Positions 33,325 through 42,572 of a DNA stretch of 64,000 nucleotides are shown here, in pieces; the first letter of the stretch is position 1, and each line of letters opens with the position of its first letter. The notes under the pieces are model-generated. The model was not told the origin of the DNA. It worked only from the letters and a program-made list of their open reading frames with translations, and made no database searches. This stretch comes from Bradyrhizobium erythrophlei (GTDB lineage: Bacteria > Pseudomonadota > Alphaproteobacteria > Rhizobiales > Xanthobacteraceae): assembly GCF_900142985.1 (NCBI RefSeq), contig NZ_LT670849.1, positions 3,853,501 to 3,917,500 of the forward strand, in the 5' to 3' direction. The position numbers and the translations under genes are program-made.

Positions 33325-33353
33325 GTCGTCCCCGCGCTCAAGGCCGGGACGAC
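33325..33353. terminator. Hairpin between convergent lysA and dehydrogenase genes
   Basis: GTCGTCCC at 33325-33332 pairs exactly with GGGACGAC at 33346-33353. It sits between two convergent stops (33308 and 33362) and could serve both. The GTCGTCCC arms also resemble a common Bradyrhizobium intergenic palindrome. No U-run is present. Confidence 0.5.
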
Positions 33354-33361
33354 GATGCGGT

Positions 33362-34267
33362 TTACTTCCCGGCAATCCCGCTTTTGCGGCCGACCACCAC
33401 GCCGGCCTTCTTTTCGATCGGCTTGATCGCCTCGGTGAAGTCGGAGTCGCCGCCGTTTTCCCGGATCACCGTTTCCCACAGCCGCCCGACCGCTTCGGCG
33501 ACCTCCATCGACAGCCCGAGCGATTTCATTTCGTCCAGCGCGAGGCGGATGTCCTTGACCATCAATCCGGTGGCGAAACCGAAATCGAAACTGCGCGGCA
33601 GGATGGAACGCGGAAACTTGTCGCGGCTTGCGGTGTTCATGCCCGAGCCTGAATTGATCACGTCGATCATGATGGAAGGGTCGAGCCCGGCTTTCACCCC
33701 CATCACGACGGCTTCCGACGTCGCGACGATCGCGGTGCCCGACAGGAAATTGTTGGCGAGCTTCATGGTCTGCGCCGAACCCGGCTTCTCGCCGATGAAG
33801 AACACCTTGCCGATCACCTCCAGCGCCGGCTTGATCGCCTCGAAATCGGCGCGCGGGCCCGACACCATCACCGCCAGCGTTCCCTTCTCGGCGCCTCCAA
33901 CGCCGCCGGAGACCGGGCAATCGATCTGTACGAGATCGCGCTTGGCCAGAATGTCATGGATCCTCACGGCCATCTGCGAGCCCACGGTCGACAGATCGAC
34001 GAAGCGTTTCACACGCTTGCCTTCGATCACGCCGTCCTTGCCGGCCGCAACGTCAAGCGAGGCCTGAAGTGAGGGCAGGCTCGCCATCACGGTCTCGGCG
34101 CGGTCGGCGACGTCCCTAGGCGAGGACATCGCCTTCGCGCCAAGCGCCACCAGCCGGTCCATGACCTCCTTGCGGGAATCGAAAACGAAGAGCTGATGCT
34201 TGGCCTCAATCAAACGTCGCGCCATGGGAAAGCCCATGTTGCCCAGGCCAATGAATCCGATGTCCAT
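33362..34267 (-). CDS. 3-hydroxyisobutyrate dehydrogenase-family NAD(P)-dependent oxidoreductase
   Basis: A 301-residue beta-hydroxyacid dehydrogenase. The N-terminal MDIGFIGLGNMGFPMA is the family signature and cofactor motif; substrate-binding DCPVSGGVGGAEKG and the catalytic Lys region KLANNFLSG follow. Members act on 3-hydroxyisobutyrate, tartronate semialdehyde, glyoxylate/succinic semialdehyde and similar. The gene is alone on its strand, so the substrate cannot be set. ATG 34267 has AAGGTG upstream. Confidence 0.88.
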   Translation of the reverse strand: MDIGFIGLGNMGFPMARRLIEAKHQLFVFDSRKEVMDRLVALGAKAMSSPRDVADRAETVMASLPSLQASLDVAAGKDGVIEGKRVKRFVDLSTVGSQMAVRIHDILAKRDLVQIDCPVSGGVGGAEKGTLAVMVSGPRADFEAIKPALEVIGKVFFIGEKPGSAQTMKLANNFLSGTAIVATSEAVVMGVKAGLDPSIMIDVINSGSGMNTASRDKFPRSILPRSFDFGFATGLMVKDIRLALDEMKSLGLSMEVAEAVGRLWETVIRENGGDSDFTEAIKPIEKKAGVVVGRKSGIAGK

Positions 34268-34479
34268 GCTGCTCACACCTTGTTCAGTGTTGTCTATTTT
34301 TCGGCGTTTCCCGACGGGGATTTGGGGTGTTCCGGGAAGAGGGACGTTAAGGGCTAGGAACGGCGCAGTCACGCCTTCGTGTTATGCGGAATCCCGGGTG
34401 TGGGATACCGGCCCGGCGTGGGTGCCTCACGGCCGCCGTTGTGCTAGTCTCTGCTTCGCCGGGCAACCTGGAGAGATGA

Positions 34480-37056
34480 TTGAGCGGACCCACCCCCGTT
34501 TCGCCTGAGCCGGAACGCAACGATGATGCGGTTTCGCGGCTAAAGCTCGCGCAGGCCTTGCGGCGCGCCGAATTTGCAATCGTCTGGGAACGAAGCTGGC
34601 CGCATCTGGCGCGGCTTCTCACCGTCGTCGGCCTGTTTCTGGTGTTCTCCTGGGCTGGACTGTGGCTGGTTCTGCCTTTTGTGGCGCGCGCCGTCGGACT
34701 TGGTCTTTTTGCGATCCTGGCGGTCGCGGCGCTATCTCCGCTGTTGCGTTTTCGCTGGCCAAGCCGCCAGGAGACGTTGACGCGGCTCGACCGCGGCACC
34801 GGCATTCGCCATCGCCCGGCGACGACCCTTACCGACACATTGACCACGCAGGATCCGGTCGCAGTCGCGCTGTGGCAGGCGCAGCGCGAGCGAACGCTGG
34901 CTTCGATCAAGCGCATCCGCGCCGGCCTGCCTTCGCCGCGGCTTGCGATCCACGATCCCTGGGCACTTCGTGCGCTGATCGTCGTGTTGATGGTAGCGAC
35001 CTATTTTGCGGCCGGTGACGAACGCAGGATTCGCCTCGCTGCCGCCTTCGACTGGAATGGCGTGTTTGCGGCCGACAATGTCAGGGTCGATGCCTGGGTG
35101 ACGCCGCCGGTTTATACCGGACGGCCGCCGGTCATCCTGTCGGCGGCCAACAGGGAGGCGGCGCTTCCGCCGTCGGGTCCGCTGACCGTGCCGGCTGGCA
35201 GCACGCTGATCGTGCGCTCGAGCGGCGGCTCCCTCGACGTGGTCGTCGGCGGTGGCATCACCGAGGTCGCACCGGCCGAGCAGGCGCCCAAGGGCACCAG
35301 CGAAAGGCATTTCACGATTTCCGGCGACGGCACCGCGCATGTGCGCGCGCCGTCGAGCCAGCCGCAATGGCGCTTCACCGCGCTGCCGGACCGTCCGCCG
35401 ACCATTGCGCTCGCCAAGGATCCGGAACGCCAGGCGCGCGGTTCGCTGCAACTGTCCTACAAAATCGAGGACGATTACGGCGTCACCGAAGCGCGCGCGC
35501 AATTTACCGGCCGCGCCAAGCCGACCGACGGGCCGGACGCGCGGCCGCTGTTCGATCCGCCGCAATTCTCGCTGGTGCTGCCGAACGTCCGCACCCGCAA
35601 CGGTGTCGGCCAGACCGTCAAGGACCTGAGCGAGGATCCCTACGCCGGCGCCGACGTCACGCTGACGCTGACGGCCAAGGACCAGGCCGGCAATGAGGGA
35701 CGCAGCGAGCCGTTCGACATGCGCCTGCCCGAGCGTCTCTTCACCAAGGCGTTGGCGCGCGCGCTGATCGAACAGCGCCGGACGCTCGCGCTCAACGCCG
35801 ATCAGCGATCGCAGGTGATCGACGCGCTCGAAGCGCTGATGATCGCGCCTGAAATATTCATGGCGGACCAGAAGGGTCACTATCTCGGCCTGCGCAGCGT
35901 CATGCGTGAACTCGATGCGGCGCACTCTGATGACGCCCTGCGCGGCGTCGTGGCCAGCCTGTGGGCGCTTGCGGTGACGATCGAGGACGGCGATATCACG
36001 GACGTCGACAAGGCGCTTCGCGCGGCGCAGGACGCGCTGAAGGAGGCGCTCGAACGCGGCGCCAGCGACGAGGAAATCAGAAAGCTCACCCAGGACTTGC
36101 GCGCGGCGCTCGACAACTTCCTGCGCCAGCTTGCGGAGCAGCTGCGCAACAATCCGCAAGCGCTCGCCCGGCCGCTCGATCCGAACTCGAAGGTCATGCG
36201 CCAGCAGGACCTCAACAACATGATCGATCGCCTGGAGCGGCTCTCGCGTTCCGGCGACAAGGCAGCCGCGCAGCAATTGCTCGACCAGTTGCAGCAGATG
36301 CTGGAGGGCCTCCAACTCGCTCAGCCCGGTCAGTCCGGCGACGACATGGAGCAGGCGCTGAACGAACTCGGCGACATGATCCGCAAGCAGCAGCAATTGC
36401 GCGACAAGACCTTCAAGCAGGGTCAGGATTCGCGGCGTGACCGCCAGCGCGGCAACAAGCAGCAGGGCGATCAGGCGATGGGCGACCTGCAGCAGGATCA
36501 GCAGGGCCTGCGCGACCGGCTCAAGAAATTGCAGGAAGAACTGGCCAAGCGCGGCATGGGACCGGGCCAGCGCGGCAAGCAGGGTCAGCAAGGCCAGCAG
36601 CAGGGCCAGCAAGGTCAGCAACCGGGACAGGACGGCGATGGTGACGGCGACGAGGATGGTCTCGGCACGGCCGATAATGCGATGGGCGATGCCGGTGGCA
36701 AGCTCGGCGAGGGTAATGCCGATGGCGCCGTCGATGCGCAAGGCAAGGCGCTGGATGCCCTGCGCAAGGGTGCGCAAAACCTCGCGCAGGCCATGCAGCA
36801 ACAGGACGGCGAGGGTCAGGGCAACGGCCCCGGCGCCCGCGCTGGCCGACAGCAAGGTGACGGCAGCCAGAGCGATCCCCTGGGAAGACCGTTGCACGGC
36901 AAGGATTTCGGCGACGATCTGACGGTGAAAATCCCCGGCGAGATCGATGTGCAGCGGGTGCGCCGGATTCTCGAAGAACTTCGCCGGCGTCTTGCCGACC
37001 CGCAACGTCCTCAGATCGAGCTCGATTACCTCGAGCGGCTGCTCAAGGACTATTGA
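34480..37056 (+). CDS. TIGR02302/DUF4175 large membrane protein
   Basis: An 858-residue protein with two N-terminal membrane helices near residues 45-90 and one near 165-180. A large, probably periplasmic part follows: a beta-rich middle and a long coiled-coil-prone helical region, then a low-complexity Gln/Gly/Asp stretch (about residues 690-760, many GQQ repeats). This architecture fits the alphaproteobacterial TIGR02302 family of unknown function. TTG at 34480 follows GGAGAG. It sits at the head of a region with ftsE, ftsX and a CpdR-like gene, hinting at an envelope role. Confidence 0.8.
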   Translation: MSGPTPVSPEPERNDDAVSRLKLAQALRRAEFAIVWERSWPHLARLLTVVGLFLVFSWAGLWLVLPFVARAVGLGLFAILAVAALSPLLRFRWPSRQETLTRLDRGTGIRHRPATTLTDTLTTQDPVAVALWQAQRERTLASIKRIRAGLPSPRLAIHDPWALRALIVVLMVATYFAAGDERRIRLAAAFDWNGVFAADNVRVDAWVTPPVYTGRPPVILSAANREAALPPSGPLTVPAGSTLIVRSSGGSLDVVVGGGITEVAPAEQAPKGTSERHFTISGDGTAHVRAPSSQPQWRFTALPDRPPTIALAKDPERQARGSLQLSYKIEDDYGVTEARAQFTGRAKPTDGPDARPLFDPPQFSLVLPNVRTRNGVGQTVKDLSEDPYAGADVTLTLTAKDQAGNEGRSEPFDMRLPERLFTKALARALIEQRRTLALNADQRSQVIDALEALMIAPEIFMADQKGHYLGLRSVMRELDAAHSDDALRGVVASLWALAVTIEDGDITDVDKALRAAQDALKEALERGASDEEIRKLTQDLRAALDNFLRQLAEQLRNNPQALARPLDPNSKVMRQQDLNNMIDRLERLSRSGDKAAAQQLLDQLQQMLEGLQLAQPGQSGDDMEQALNELGDMIRKQQQLRDKTFKQGQDSRRDRQRGNKQQGDQAMGDLQQDQQGLRDRLKKLQEELAKRGMGPGQRGKQGQQGQQQGQQGQQPGQDGDGDGDEDGLGTADNAMGDAGGKLGEGNADGAVDAQGKALDALRKGAQNLAQAMQQQDGEGQGNGPGARAGRQQGDGSQSDPLGRPLHGKDFGDDLTVKIPGEIDVQRVRRILEELRRRLADPQRPQIELDYLERLLKDY

Positions 37057-37065
37057 TCTCGCGAT

Positions 37066-37166
37066 CCTCATGGTGAGGAGGCGCGAAGGCGCCGTCTCGA
37101 ACCATAGAGGCCCCAGTATCGGCCTCATCCTTCGAGACGCCGCGTGCGCGGCTCCTCAGGATGAGG
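37066..37166. repeat. Composite palindromic intergenic repeat, copy 1
   Basis: Two adjacent palindromes: one from CCTCATGGTGAGGAG (37066) to CTCGAACCATAGAGG (37110), the other from CCTCATCCTTCGAGACGC (37123) to GCTCCTCAGGATGAGG (37166). The same two modules recur at 46706-46801 in inverted orientation and at 49198-49300 in different order. It lies between convergent genes. Confidence 0.85.
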
Positions 37167-37192
37167 GGAGAGCGATCTGTGATGCGGTAGGG

Positions 37193-37570
37193 CTAGTGCG
37201 TTTCGCGCGATGCCAGCGCGTCCGCGACCGCGGTTCGGATATCGGCCACCGAAAACGGCTTGCTGATCACGTCGTGCGCGATGGCGTTGAGGCCGGAGGC
37301 GCGCTCGCGCTGGTCGGCGAACCCGGTCATCAGCAAAATTGTCAGTTGCGGAAAATCGCGCGCGGCCGTCAGCGCCAGCGCGATCCCGTCCATGATCGGC
37401 ATCTGGATGTCGGTCAGCAGCAGATCGAACGATCCATTCGGGCCGCTCAGGATATCGAGCGCCTCGGCGCCGTCGGCGGCGGTTAAGATCTCGTGGCCGT
37501 CCATCGCGATGGCGCGCGCGACCAGAAGGCGCATCGCTTCTTCATCGTCGACGATCAGCACGCGTGACAT
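37193..37570 (-). CDS. Single-domain response regulator, CpdR-like
   Basis: A 125-residue stand-alone receiver domain: acidic pocket VDDEEAM, phospho-acceptor D54 in LLLTDIQMPIMDG, Thr in LLMTGF and Lys in ISKPF. With no output domain it must act by protein contact. In Caulobacter, CpdR is a single-domain regulator that primes ClpXP proteolysis in the cell cycle; the resemblance in length and motifs suggests the same family, but paralogs exist, so the name is tentative. It lies between the DUF4175 gene and the zinc-ribbon gene. Confidence 0.75.
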   Translation of the reverse strand: MSRVLIVDDEEAMRLLVARAIAMDGHEILTAADGAEALDILSGPNGSFDLLLTDIQMPIMDGIALALTAARDFPQLTILLMTGFADQRERASGLNAIAHDVISKPFSVADIRTAVADALASRETH

Positions 37571-37610
37571 GGTTATTCCCTGAGCTTGCGAAAGCGATCA
37601 GGCGTGACCG

Positions 37611-38429
37611 CTAGCCGAGGTCCCGCTTGTTGAAGAAGCGCACGTCGATATTGCGGCCTTCCGGTGGCGGCGAGGCCAGGCGCGACTTGAACTGCGCCCG
37701 CTCGCCCGGCCTCAGGACGGACTGCTCGAGTACGGCGTTCCAGGCGTAGATTTCCGCGCCTTGCGCGTCGCGCACGCTGAAGCGCAGCCGCGGAATTTCA
37801 ACCGGCTTGCTGGACTCGCCCGTGATCGAGCCTTCGATCACGAGCACCGGCTTGCCCTCCACCGTCTCGGAGGACACCTTGACGTCCTTGAACTTGAGGC
37901 TGCGTAAATTGACGTCGAGGCCGACCAGTTTGTAGAAGCCTGCGGTCTGCGGCAGCAGCCGCACCAGTTCGGCGCGCCAGATCAGGGTCGCGAGCGCCAG
38001 TGCGCCCATCGCGGCGCAGGCGGTGGTGAGCCCGACCGGCGCCTTGGGCAGGCGGCCGATAGCCGCCGTCGGGACCAGCCTGCCAAGCCACGAAAAGCGC
38101 CCCGACCGTGTCTCGTCGAGATCATCATGGGCGTCGGCCGGCCAGCCGGCCAGGTCCTGATCCTCGGCCGAGCCTTGCCAGTCGCTGGAAATCGAGGGGC
38201 TGTCGACATGCGGAGTGTCGCCTTCCGCGTCGCCATAGTCGTTCGTATGACCCCATCCGGACGCTTCGTCGGTGGCACCGGCCTCTGCCGTCGCGAATTC
38301 GACCACATCTTCCGGCCGGGCCAGCCAGGTCTCCTTGCAACGGGAGCAGCGCACGGTGCGGCCGGCCTCGCCGAGCGCTGCCGGACTAATGCCGTAGGAG
38401 GTAGAACAATGAGGGCAAACGATCTGCAT
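37611..38429 (-). CDS. MJ0042-type zinc-ribbon membrane protein (DUF3426-like)
   Basis: A 272-residue protein. The N-terminus MQIVCPHCSTSYGISP...VRCSRCKETW is an MJ0042 zinc ribbon (CxxC pairs at about 5-8 and 28-31). An acidic, low-complexity linker and a single membrane helix (ACAAMGALALATLIW) lead to a C-terminal domain with an Ig-like beta pattern (VIEGSITGESSKPVEIPRL). The ribbon would be cytoplasmic and the C-domain periplasmic. It is divergent from ftsE; this order is common in the order. Function is unknown. Confidence 0.8.
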   Translation of the reverse strand: MQIVCPHCSTSYGISPAALGEAGRTVRCSRCKETWLARPEDVVEFATAEAGATDEASGWGHTNDYGDAEGDTPHVDSPSISSDWQGSAEDQDLAGWPADAHDDLDETRSGRFSWLGRLVPTAAIGRLPKAPVGLTTACAAMGALALATLIWRAELVRLLPQTAGFYKLVGLDVNLRSLKFKDVKVSSETVEGKPVLVIEGSITGESSKPVEIPRLRFSVRDAQGAEIYAWNAVLEQSVLRPGERAQFKSRLASPPPEGRNIDVRFFNKRDLG

Positions 38430-38681
38430 GGAGCCGTTCTCCGCGAAGGACGCTGGCCGGGGTCGCCGGTGCCCTCGTTTTCCAAGATTGATGCTGCAAA
38501 CCAGCGCCAATTGACTTCGGAAGCGGGGCACCGGAATGCTACAAGGCGAGCGTTAACGAATCGGAAACCATAAACGAAGCAAAACGCTTTCTGTGGTTCC
38601 CGGCGGCTGGCAAGGCCCCTGGGGCTGAGATCGCCGGTTTTAAAGGTTTCCGGTCGCGCCCTTCATCGAACGGAGCTCAAC

Positions 38682-39341
38682 TTGGTTCGGTTCGAAAATG
38701 TCGGATTGCGCTACGGGCTCGGCCCGGAGATTCTGCGCGACCTCAGTTTCCTGATTCCCGCCCATTCCTTCCAGTTCCTCACGGGCCCTTCCGGCGCCGG
38801 CAAGACCTCGCTCTTGAAGCTGTTGTTCCTGTCGCTGCGACCGACCCGCGGCCTGGTCAACCTGTTCGGCCACGATGTCTCGCTGCTCAACAAGGATCAG
38901 ATCGCCGACCTGCGCAAACGGATCGGGATTGTGTTGCAGGACTTCCGCCTGCTCGATCACATGACGACCTATGAAAACGTCGCTTTGCCGTTCCGTGTCA
39001 TCGGCCGCGACGAGTCGAGCTATCGCAAGGAAGTGATCGATCTCCTGAAATGGGTTGGTCTCGGCGAACGCATGGACGCACTGCCGCCGATCTTGTCAGG
39101 TGGTGAAAAGCAGCGGGCGGCGATTGCGCGTGCCGTCATCTCGCGGCCGCAATTGCTTTTGGCGGATGAACCGACCGGCAACGTCGACCCGACGCTTGGG
39201 CGGCGCTTGCTGCGGCTGTTCATCGAATTGAACAAGTCCGGAACCGCGGTGGTGATCGCAACCCATGATATGAACCTGATGGATCAGTACGAAGCCCGGC
39301 GGCTCGTACTGCATCAGGGACGGTTGCATATCTATGAGTAG
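38682..39341 (+). CDS. ftsE: Cell division ATP-binding protein FtsE
   Basis: A 219-residue ABC ATPase. Walker A GPSGAGKTS, Q-loop VLQDFRLLDH, signature LSGGEKQR, Walker B LLLADEPTGNVDP and switch His in IATHDMN are complete. With FtsX it controls periplasmic murein hydrolases at the septum. The start is TTG at 38682 with GGAGC seven bases before. The stop is inside ftsX (eight-base overlap), so the two are coupled. Confidence 0.95.
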   Translation: MVRFENVGLRYGLGPEILRDLSFLIPAHSFQFLTGPSGAGKTSLLKLLFLSLRPTRGLVNLFGHDVSLLNKDQIADLRKRIGIVLQDFRLLDHMTTYENVALPFRVIGRDESSYRKEVIDLLKWVGLGERMDALPPILSGGEKQRAAIARAVISRPQLLLADEPTGNVDPTLGRRLLRLFIELNKSGTAVVIATHDMNLMDQYEARRLVLHQGRLHIYE

Positions 39342-40302
39342 GGCGGATCAACACGGCCCGCTGGTCGACCTGGGGCGCGAGCGCCCGCAGGTGCCGGCGC
39401 GGGCGCGCAACATGTCGCCGATCGTGCCGCGGGGTTCGATCTCCGGCAGTGCGCTGGTGGCGGTCGTCGCCATCATGACCTTCCTGGCCTCCATCACGAC
39501 CGGCACGGTGTTGCTGGTCAGCGCGTCGGCGGCCGAATGGCAGTCGGAGGTTGCAAGCGAGATCACGATCCAGGTTCGCCCGGCCCCGGGGCGCGACCTC
39601 GATCGCGACGCCGCGGCCGTGGCGGACGCCGTGCGGGCGCAGTCGGGCATCGTCGACGTCAGGCCGTTCTCGCGCGAGGAGTCCGCCAAGCTGCTGGAGC
39701 CGTGGCTCGGCAGTGGTTTGTCGCTCGATGAACTTCCCGTGCCGCGCGTTCTCGTCGTGCGCGTCCAGCCGGGATCGGTAGTCGATCTCGATACGATGCG
39801 CCGACGCATGACGCAGGCAGCGCCGACCGCAAGCGTCGACGATCATCGCGCCTGGATCGAACGGATGCGCTCGATGACCGGCGCCACGGTGGTCGCTGGC
39901 ATCGGCATTCTGACGCTGGTGATCGTCGCCACCATCATCTCGGTTTCGTTTGCGACCCGCGGCGCAATGGCCGCGAACCGTCCCATCGTGGAAGTCCTGC
40001 ATTTTGTTGGCGCCGGCGACCGCTTCATTGCCAATCGCTTCCTGCGGCATTTCCTGCGGCTCGGCCTCGAGGGCGGCTTGATCGGCGGCGGCATCGCAAT
40101 GCTGGTCTTTGGTTTTTCGGAATCGATCGCAAACTGGTTTTCAGGCACTCCGGTCGGGGATCAGTTCGCCGCGCTTCTCGGAACGTTTTCGCTGCGCCCC
40201 TCGGGCTATCTGATCCTTGCGGTCCAGGCGGTGGTGATCGCCGCGATCACGGCCTGGGCCTCGCGCCGGACGTTGTTTGCAACCCTCAACGACATCGAAT
40301 GA
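39334..40302 (+). CDS. ftsX: Cell division permease FtsX
   Basis: A 322-residue ABC permease. The N-terminal cytoplasmic segment is followed by a membrane helix (ALVAVVAIMTFLASITTGTVL), a periplasmic domain of about 120 residues (EITIQVRPAPGRD onwards) and three C-terminal helices with the FtsX loop motif EVLHFVGAGDRFIANRFLRHF (shown in part). The periplasmic domain recruits murein-hydrolase activators. It overlaps ftsE by eight bases. Confidence 0.93.
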   Translation: MSRADQHGPLVDLGRERPQVPARARNMSPIVPRGSISGSALVAVVAIMTFLASITTGTVLLVSASAAEWQSEVASEITIQVRPAPGRDLDRDAAAVADAVRAQSGIVDVRPFSREESAKLLEPWLGSGLSLDELPVPRVLVVRVQPGSVVDLDTMRRRMTQAAPTASVDDHRAWIERMRSMTGATVVAGIGILTLVIVATIISVSFATRGAMAANRPIVEVLHFVGAGDRFIANRFLRHFLRLGLEGGLIGGGIAMLVFGFSESIANWFSGTPVGDQFAALLGTFSLRPSGYLILAVQAVVIAAITAWASRRTLFATLNDIE

Positions 40303-40394
40303 GGCTTTGGGCCTCAGTCCAGGCGCGAAAACCGGTTCGTGTTTCTGAGGTTCATGCCTTAGAATTGAGCTGAAGAGGGGATCGCCTGATTGCC

Positions 40395-41108
40395 ATGAGC
40401 CTTCCGTCCGCCGATCGACCGAGTGCTCTGGCTTCCGCTGCGCCGCGGAAGGGGTGGCGGGCTGTGATCGCAAGCCTGCTTGCCATCGCCGTTGTCGCGA
40501 CCGCCGCCGGCTTCGTCGGATTCCTTTCGCAATTGCGCGGTACCGAGGCCAGGCCGCCGCGCAACGCCGACGGCATCGTCGTGCTCACGGGCGGATCATC
40601 CCGTGTATCCGACGCGATGGAGTTATTGGCGGACGGTTATGGAAAGCGGCTGCTGATTTCCGGCGTGCACCCGGCGAGCGGCGCTAGCGACATCTCGCGC
40701 TCGCTGTCCGACAATCAATCGCTCTTGAGCTGCTGCGTCGATCTCGATCGGTCGGCGGTCAACACCCGTAGCAACGCCGCCGAAACGCGGCGCTGGGTGC
40801 GTGAACGGGGCTTCAAGTCCCTGATCGTGGTCACGTCGAACTATCACATGCCGCGTGCGATCGTGGAATTGTCGCACGCAATGCCGGGCATCACCCTGAT
40901 CCCCTACGCAGTGGTCGGCGACAAATGGCGTGAGGAACCCTGGTGGAGCAATGGCGGAACGTTGCGCCTGGTGCTATCGGAGTACGTCAAATACGTTGCC
41001 GCCGAGTTGCGGGTGCGCCTGGCGGATGCAGGCTTCGACGTGACGCGCGAAGCAGGCGACGCTCCGCCCGCCACGCCGCGCCAGCCGGCGACCGCGCTAG
41101 CGAACTAG
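40395..41108 (+). CDS. YdcF/ElyC-family (DUF218) protein
   Basis: A 237-residue protein with one N-terminal membrane helix (residues 21-44) and a DUF218 domain: DGIVVLTGGSSRVSDAMELL, ISGVHPASG, TRSNAAETRRW and VVTSNYHMPRA are the family blocks. E. coli relatives (ElyC, SanA, YdcF) affect envelope integrity and lipid-carrier use. It lies between ftsX and plsC, which supports an envelope role. The stop is 12 bases before plsC. Confidence 0.85.
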   Translation: MSLPSADRPSALASAAPRKGWRAVIASLLAIAVVATAAGFVGFLSQLRGTEARPPRNADGIVVLTGGSSRVSDAMELLADGYGKRLLISGVHPASGASDISRSLSDNQSLLSCCVDLDRSAVNTRSNAAETRRWVRERGFKSLIVVTSNYHMPRAIVELSHAMPGITLIPYAVVGDKWREEPWWSNGGTLRLVLSEYVKYVAAELRVRLADAGFDVTREAGDAPPATPRQPATALAN

Positions 41109-41120
41109 TCGAGATCATCG

Positions 41121-41894
41121 ATGATTTCCATTTTCCTGCGCTCGTTGATCTACAACGTGCTGTTCTACGTGTTTCTGATCGGCTGGCTGATCGTTGCGAT
41201 CCCCACCGTCGTGATGCCGCACACGGCAATTTTGACGATTGCCAAACTCTGGTCGCGGCAAAGCACCTGGCTGTTGCGCATTGTCTGCAATGTGAAAGTC
41301 GAATATCGCGGCGTCGAGAAAATCCCGAAAGGACCGCTGCTCGTCGCCTCCAAGCATCAGTCGATGTGGGAAACCTTCGCGCTGCTGCAGATGTTCGATC
41401 AACCGCTCTACATCCTCAAGCGCGAGCTGACGCGGATTCCGTTTTTCGGCTGGTATCTGATCAAGGCCGGCATGATCTCGGTCGACCGCCGCGCCGGTGG
41501 CCGCGCGCTGCTGAAGATGGTGCGGCAGGCCAGCGAGGAAGTCCGCAATGGCCGCCAGTTGATCATCTTTCCCGAAGGGACGCGCAGGCCGGTCGGTGCC
41601 CCGCCGGACTACAAGCCCGGCGTCGCGCAGCTTTATGCGAGTTGCCGCCAAAGCTGCCTGCCGGTCGCGCTCAACTCCGGACTGTTCTGGCCGCGCCGAA
41701 CCTTCATGCGCTATCCCGGCACGCTGGTGGTGGAATTCCTCGATCCGGTGCCGCCGGGCCTGCCGCGCGACGAGTTCTTGAAGCGTATTGCAGTCGCGAT
41801 CGAGGATGCGACGGCGCGGCTCGTCGAGGTGGCTCGGGCTGAGCAGCGGCAGCTGTTTGACGGCGTGCCGAACTCGGCCTCCACCAAAGCATAG
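41121..41894 (+). CDS. plsC: 1-acyl-sn-glycerol-3-phosphate acyltransferase
   Basis: A 257-residue membrane acyltransferase. The catalytic HxxxxD box appears as KHQSMWET, with Glu in place of the Asp, a form common in this group; substrate motifs IPFFGWYLIKAG and IFPEGTRRPVG follow. It makes phosphatidic acid from lysophosphatidic acid. The N-terminal helix (LIYNVLFYVFLIGWLIVAI) anchors it. It is the last gene of the ftsEX-ydcF-plsC run. Confidence 0.9.
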   Translation: MISIFLRSLIYNVLFYVFLIGWLIVAIPTVVMPHTAILTIAKLWSRQSTWLLRIVCNVKVEYRGVEKIPKGPLLVASKHQSMWETFALLQMFDQPLYILKRELTRIPFFGWYLIKAGMISVDRRAGGRALLKMVRQASEEVRNGRQLIIFPEGTRRPVGAPPDYKPGVAQLYASCRQSCLPVALNSGLFWPRRTFMRYPGTLVVEFLDPVPPGLPRDEFLKRIAVAIEDATARLVEVARAEQRQLFDGVPNSASTKA

Positions 41895-41902
41895 TATCGA
41901 CG

Positions 41903-42472
41903 TTAGCGGTGCAGCGGCGCCTCGTCGTGCAGCATCAGCGAAAGCCGATGCAACTGCGGATCGCGGAATCCCTGCGCCTCGATCGACCGCACGGTCTCGA
42001 GCACATAGTCGCGATTGTTGCCGGAGCGGCCATGACCTTGGCGTACGTAGCGAAGCTGCTCCTGGAGCGAAAGTCGCCCGGCATATTGGACGTGACCGCG
42101 GTCGACGACATACGCCAGCGCACTCACCCGTGCACGCGGTTCGTTCTCCAGCCAGACCGAGCGCATCACTTCGCGATAGACATGCGTGGTCTGCTCGCGG
42201 CCGCGCAGATAACCGATGACATCGTCGCGACGCGCGGCGGCAACGCGGAACGCGATGCCGCGGCAGGCGCCGCCACGGTCAAGCCCGAGCACGAGGCCAG
42301 GCTTCTCCGGCGTGCCGCGATGGTCGAAAGAATAGACGCATAGCGCGCGGTGCTCGCCGATCAACCGCGCCGGAACCTGTTCGAGGAACTCGAACCCCGG
42401 TCGCCACATCAGCGAGCCATAGCCGAAGACCCAGAGGTCTTCGTGAGCAGGTTTAGAGGGTTGGTCGGGCAT
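41903..42472 (-). CDS. ChaC-like gamma-glutamylcyclotransferase
   Basis: A 189-residue protein of the ChaC family. VFGYGSLMWRPGF near residue 14 is the substrate-binding signature and the conserved acidic region GREQTTHVYREVM provides the likely catalytic Glu. ChaC enzymes break glutathione into 5-oxoproline and Cys-Gly. It converges on plsC with nine bases between. Confidence 0.88.
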   Translation of the reverse strand: MPDQPSKPAHEDLWVFGYGSLMWRPGFEFLEQVPARLIGEHRALCVYSFDHRGTPEKPGLVLGLDRGGACRGIAFRVAAARRDDVIGYLRGREQTTHVYREVMRSVWLENEPRARVSALAYVVDRGHVQYAGRLSLQEQLRYVRQGHGRSGNNRDYVLETVRSIEAQGFRDPQLHRLSLMLHDEAPLHR

Positions 42473-42572
42473 TCGAAAAGATGGCTATCAGAACATCTCT
42501 GTGAAACGAAGTGGAAATTCGGCCGGTATTGTCTGACAAGTGGCTGCTTATATTTGACAAAATTGCCCGCCA

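Noticed and set aside
34732..37128. 798-residue open frame antisense to the DUF4175 gene
   Set aside because: Low-complexity mirror of the sense gene; no domain or start signal.
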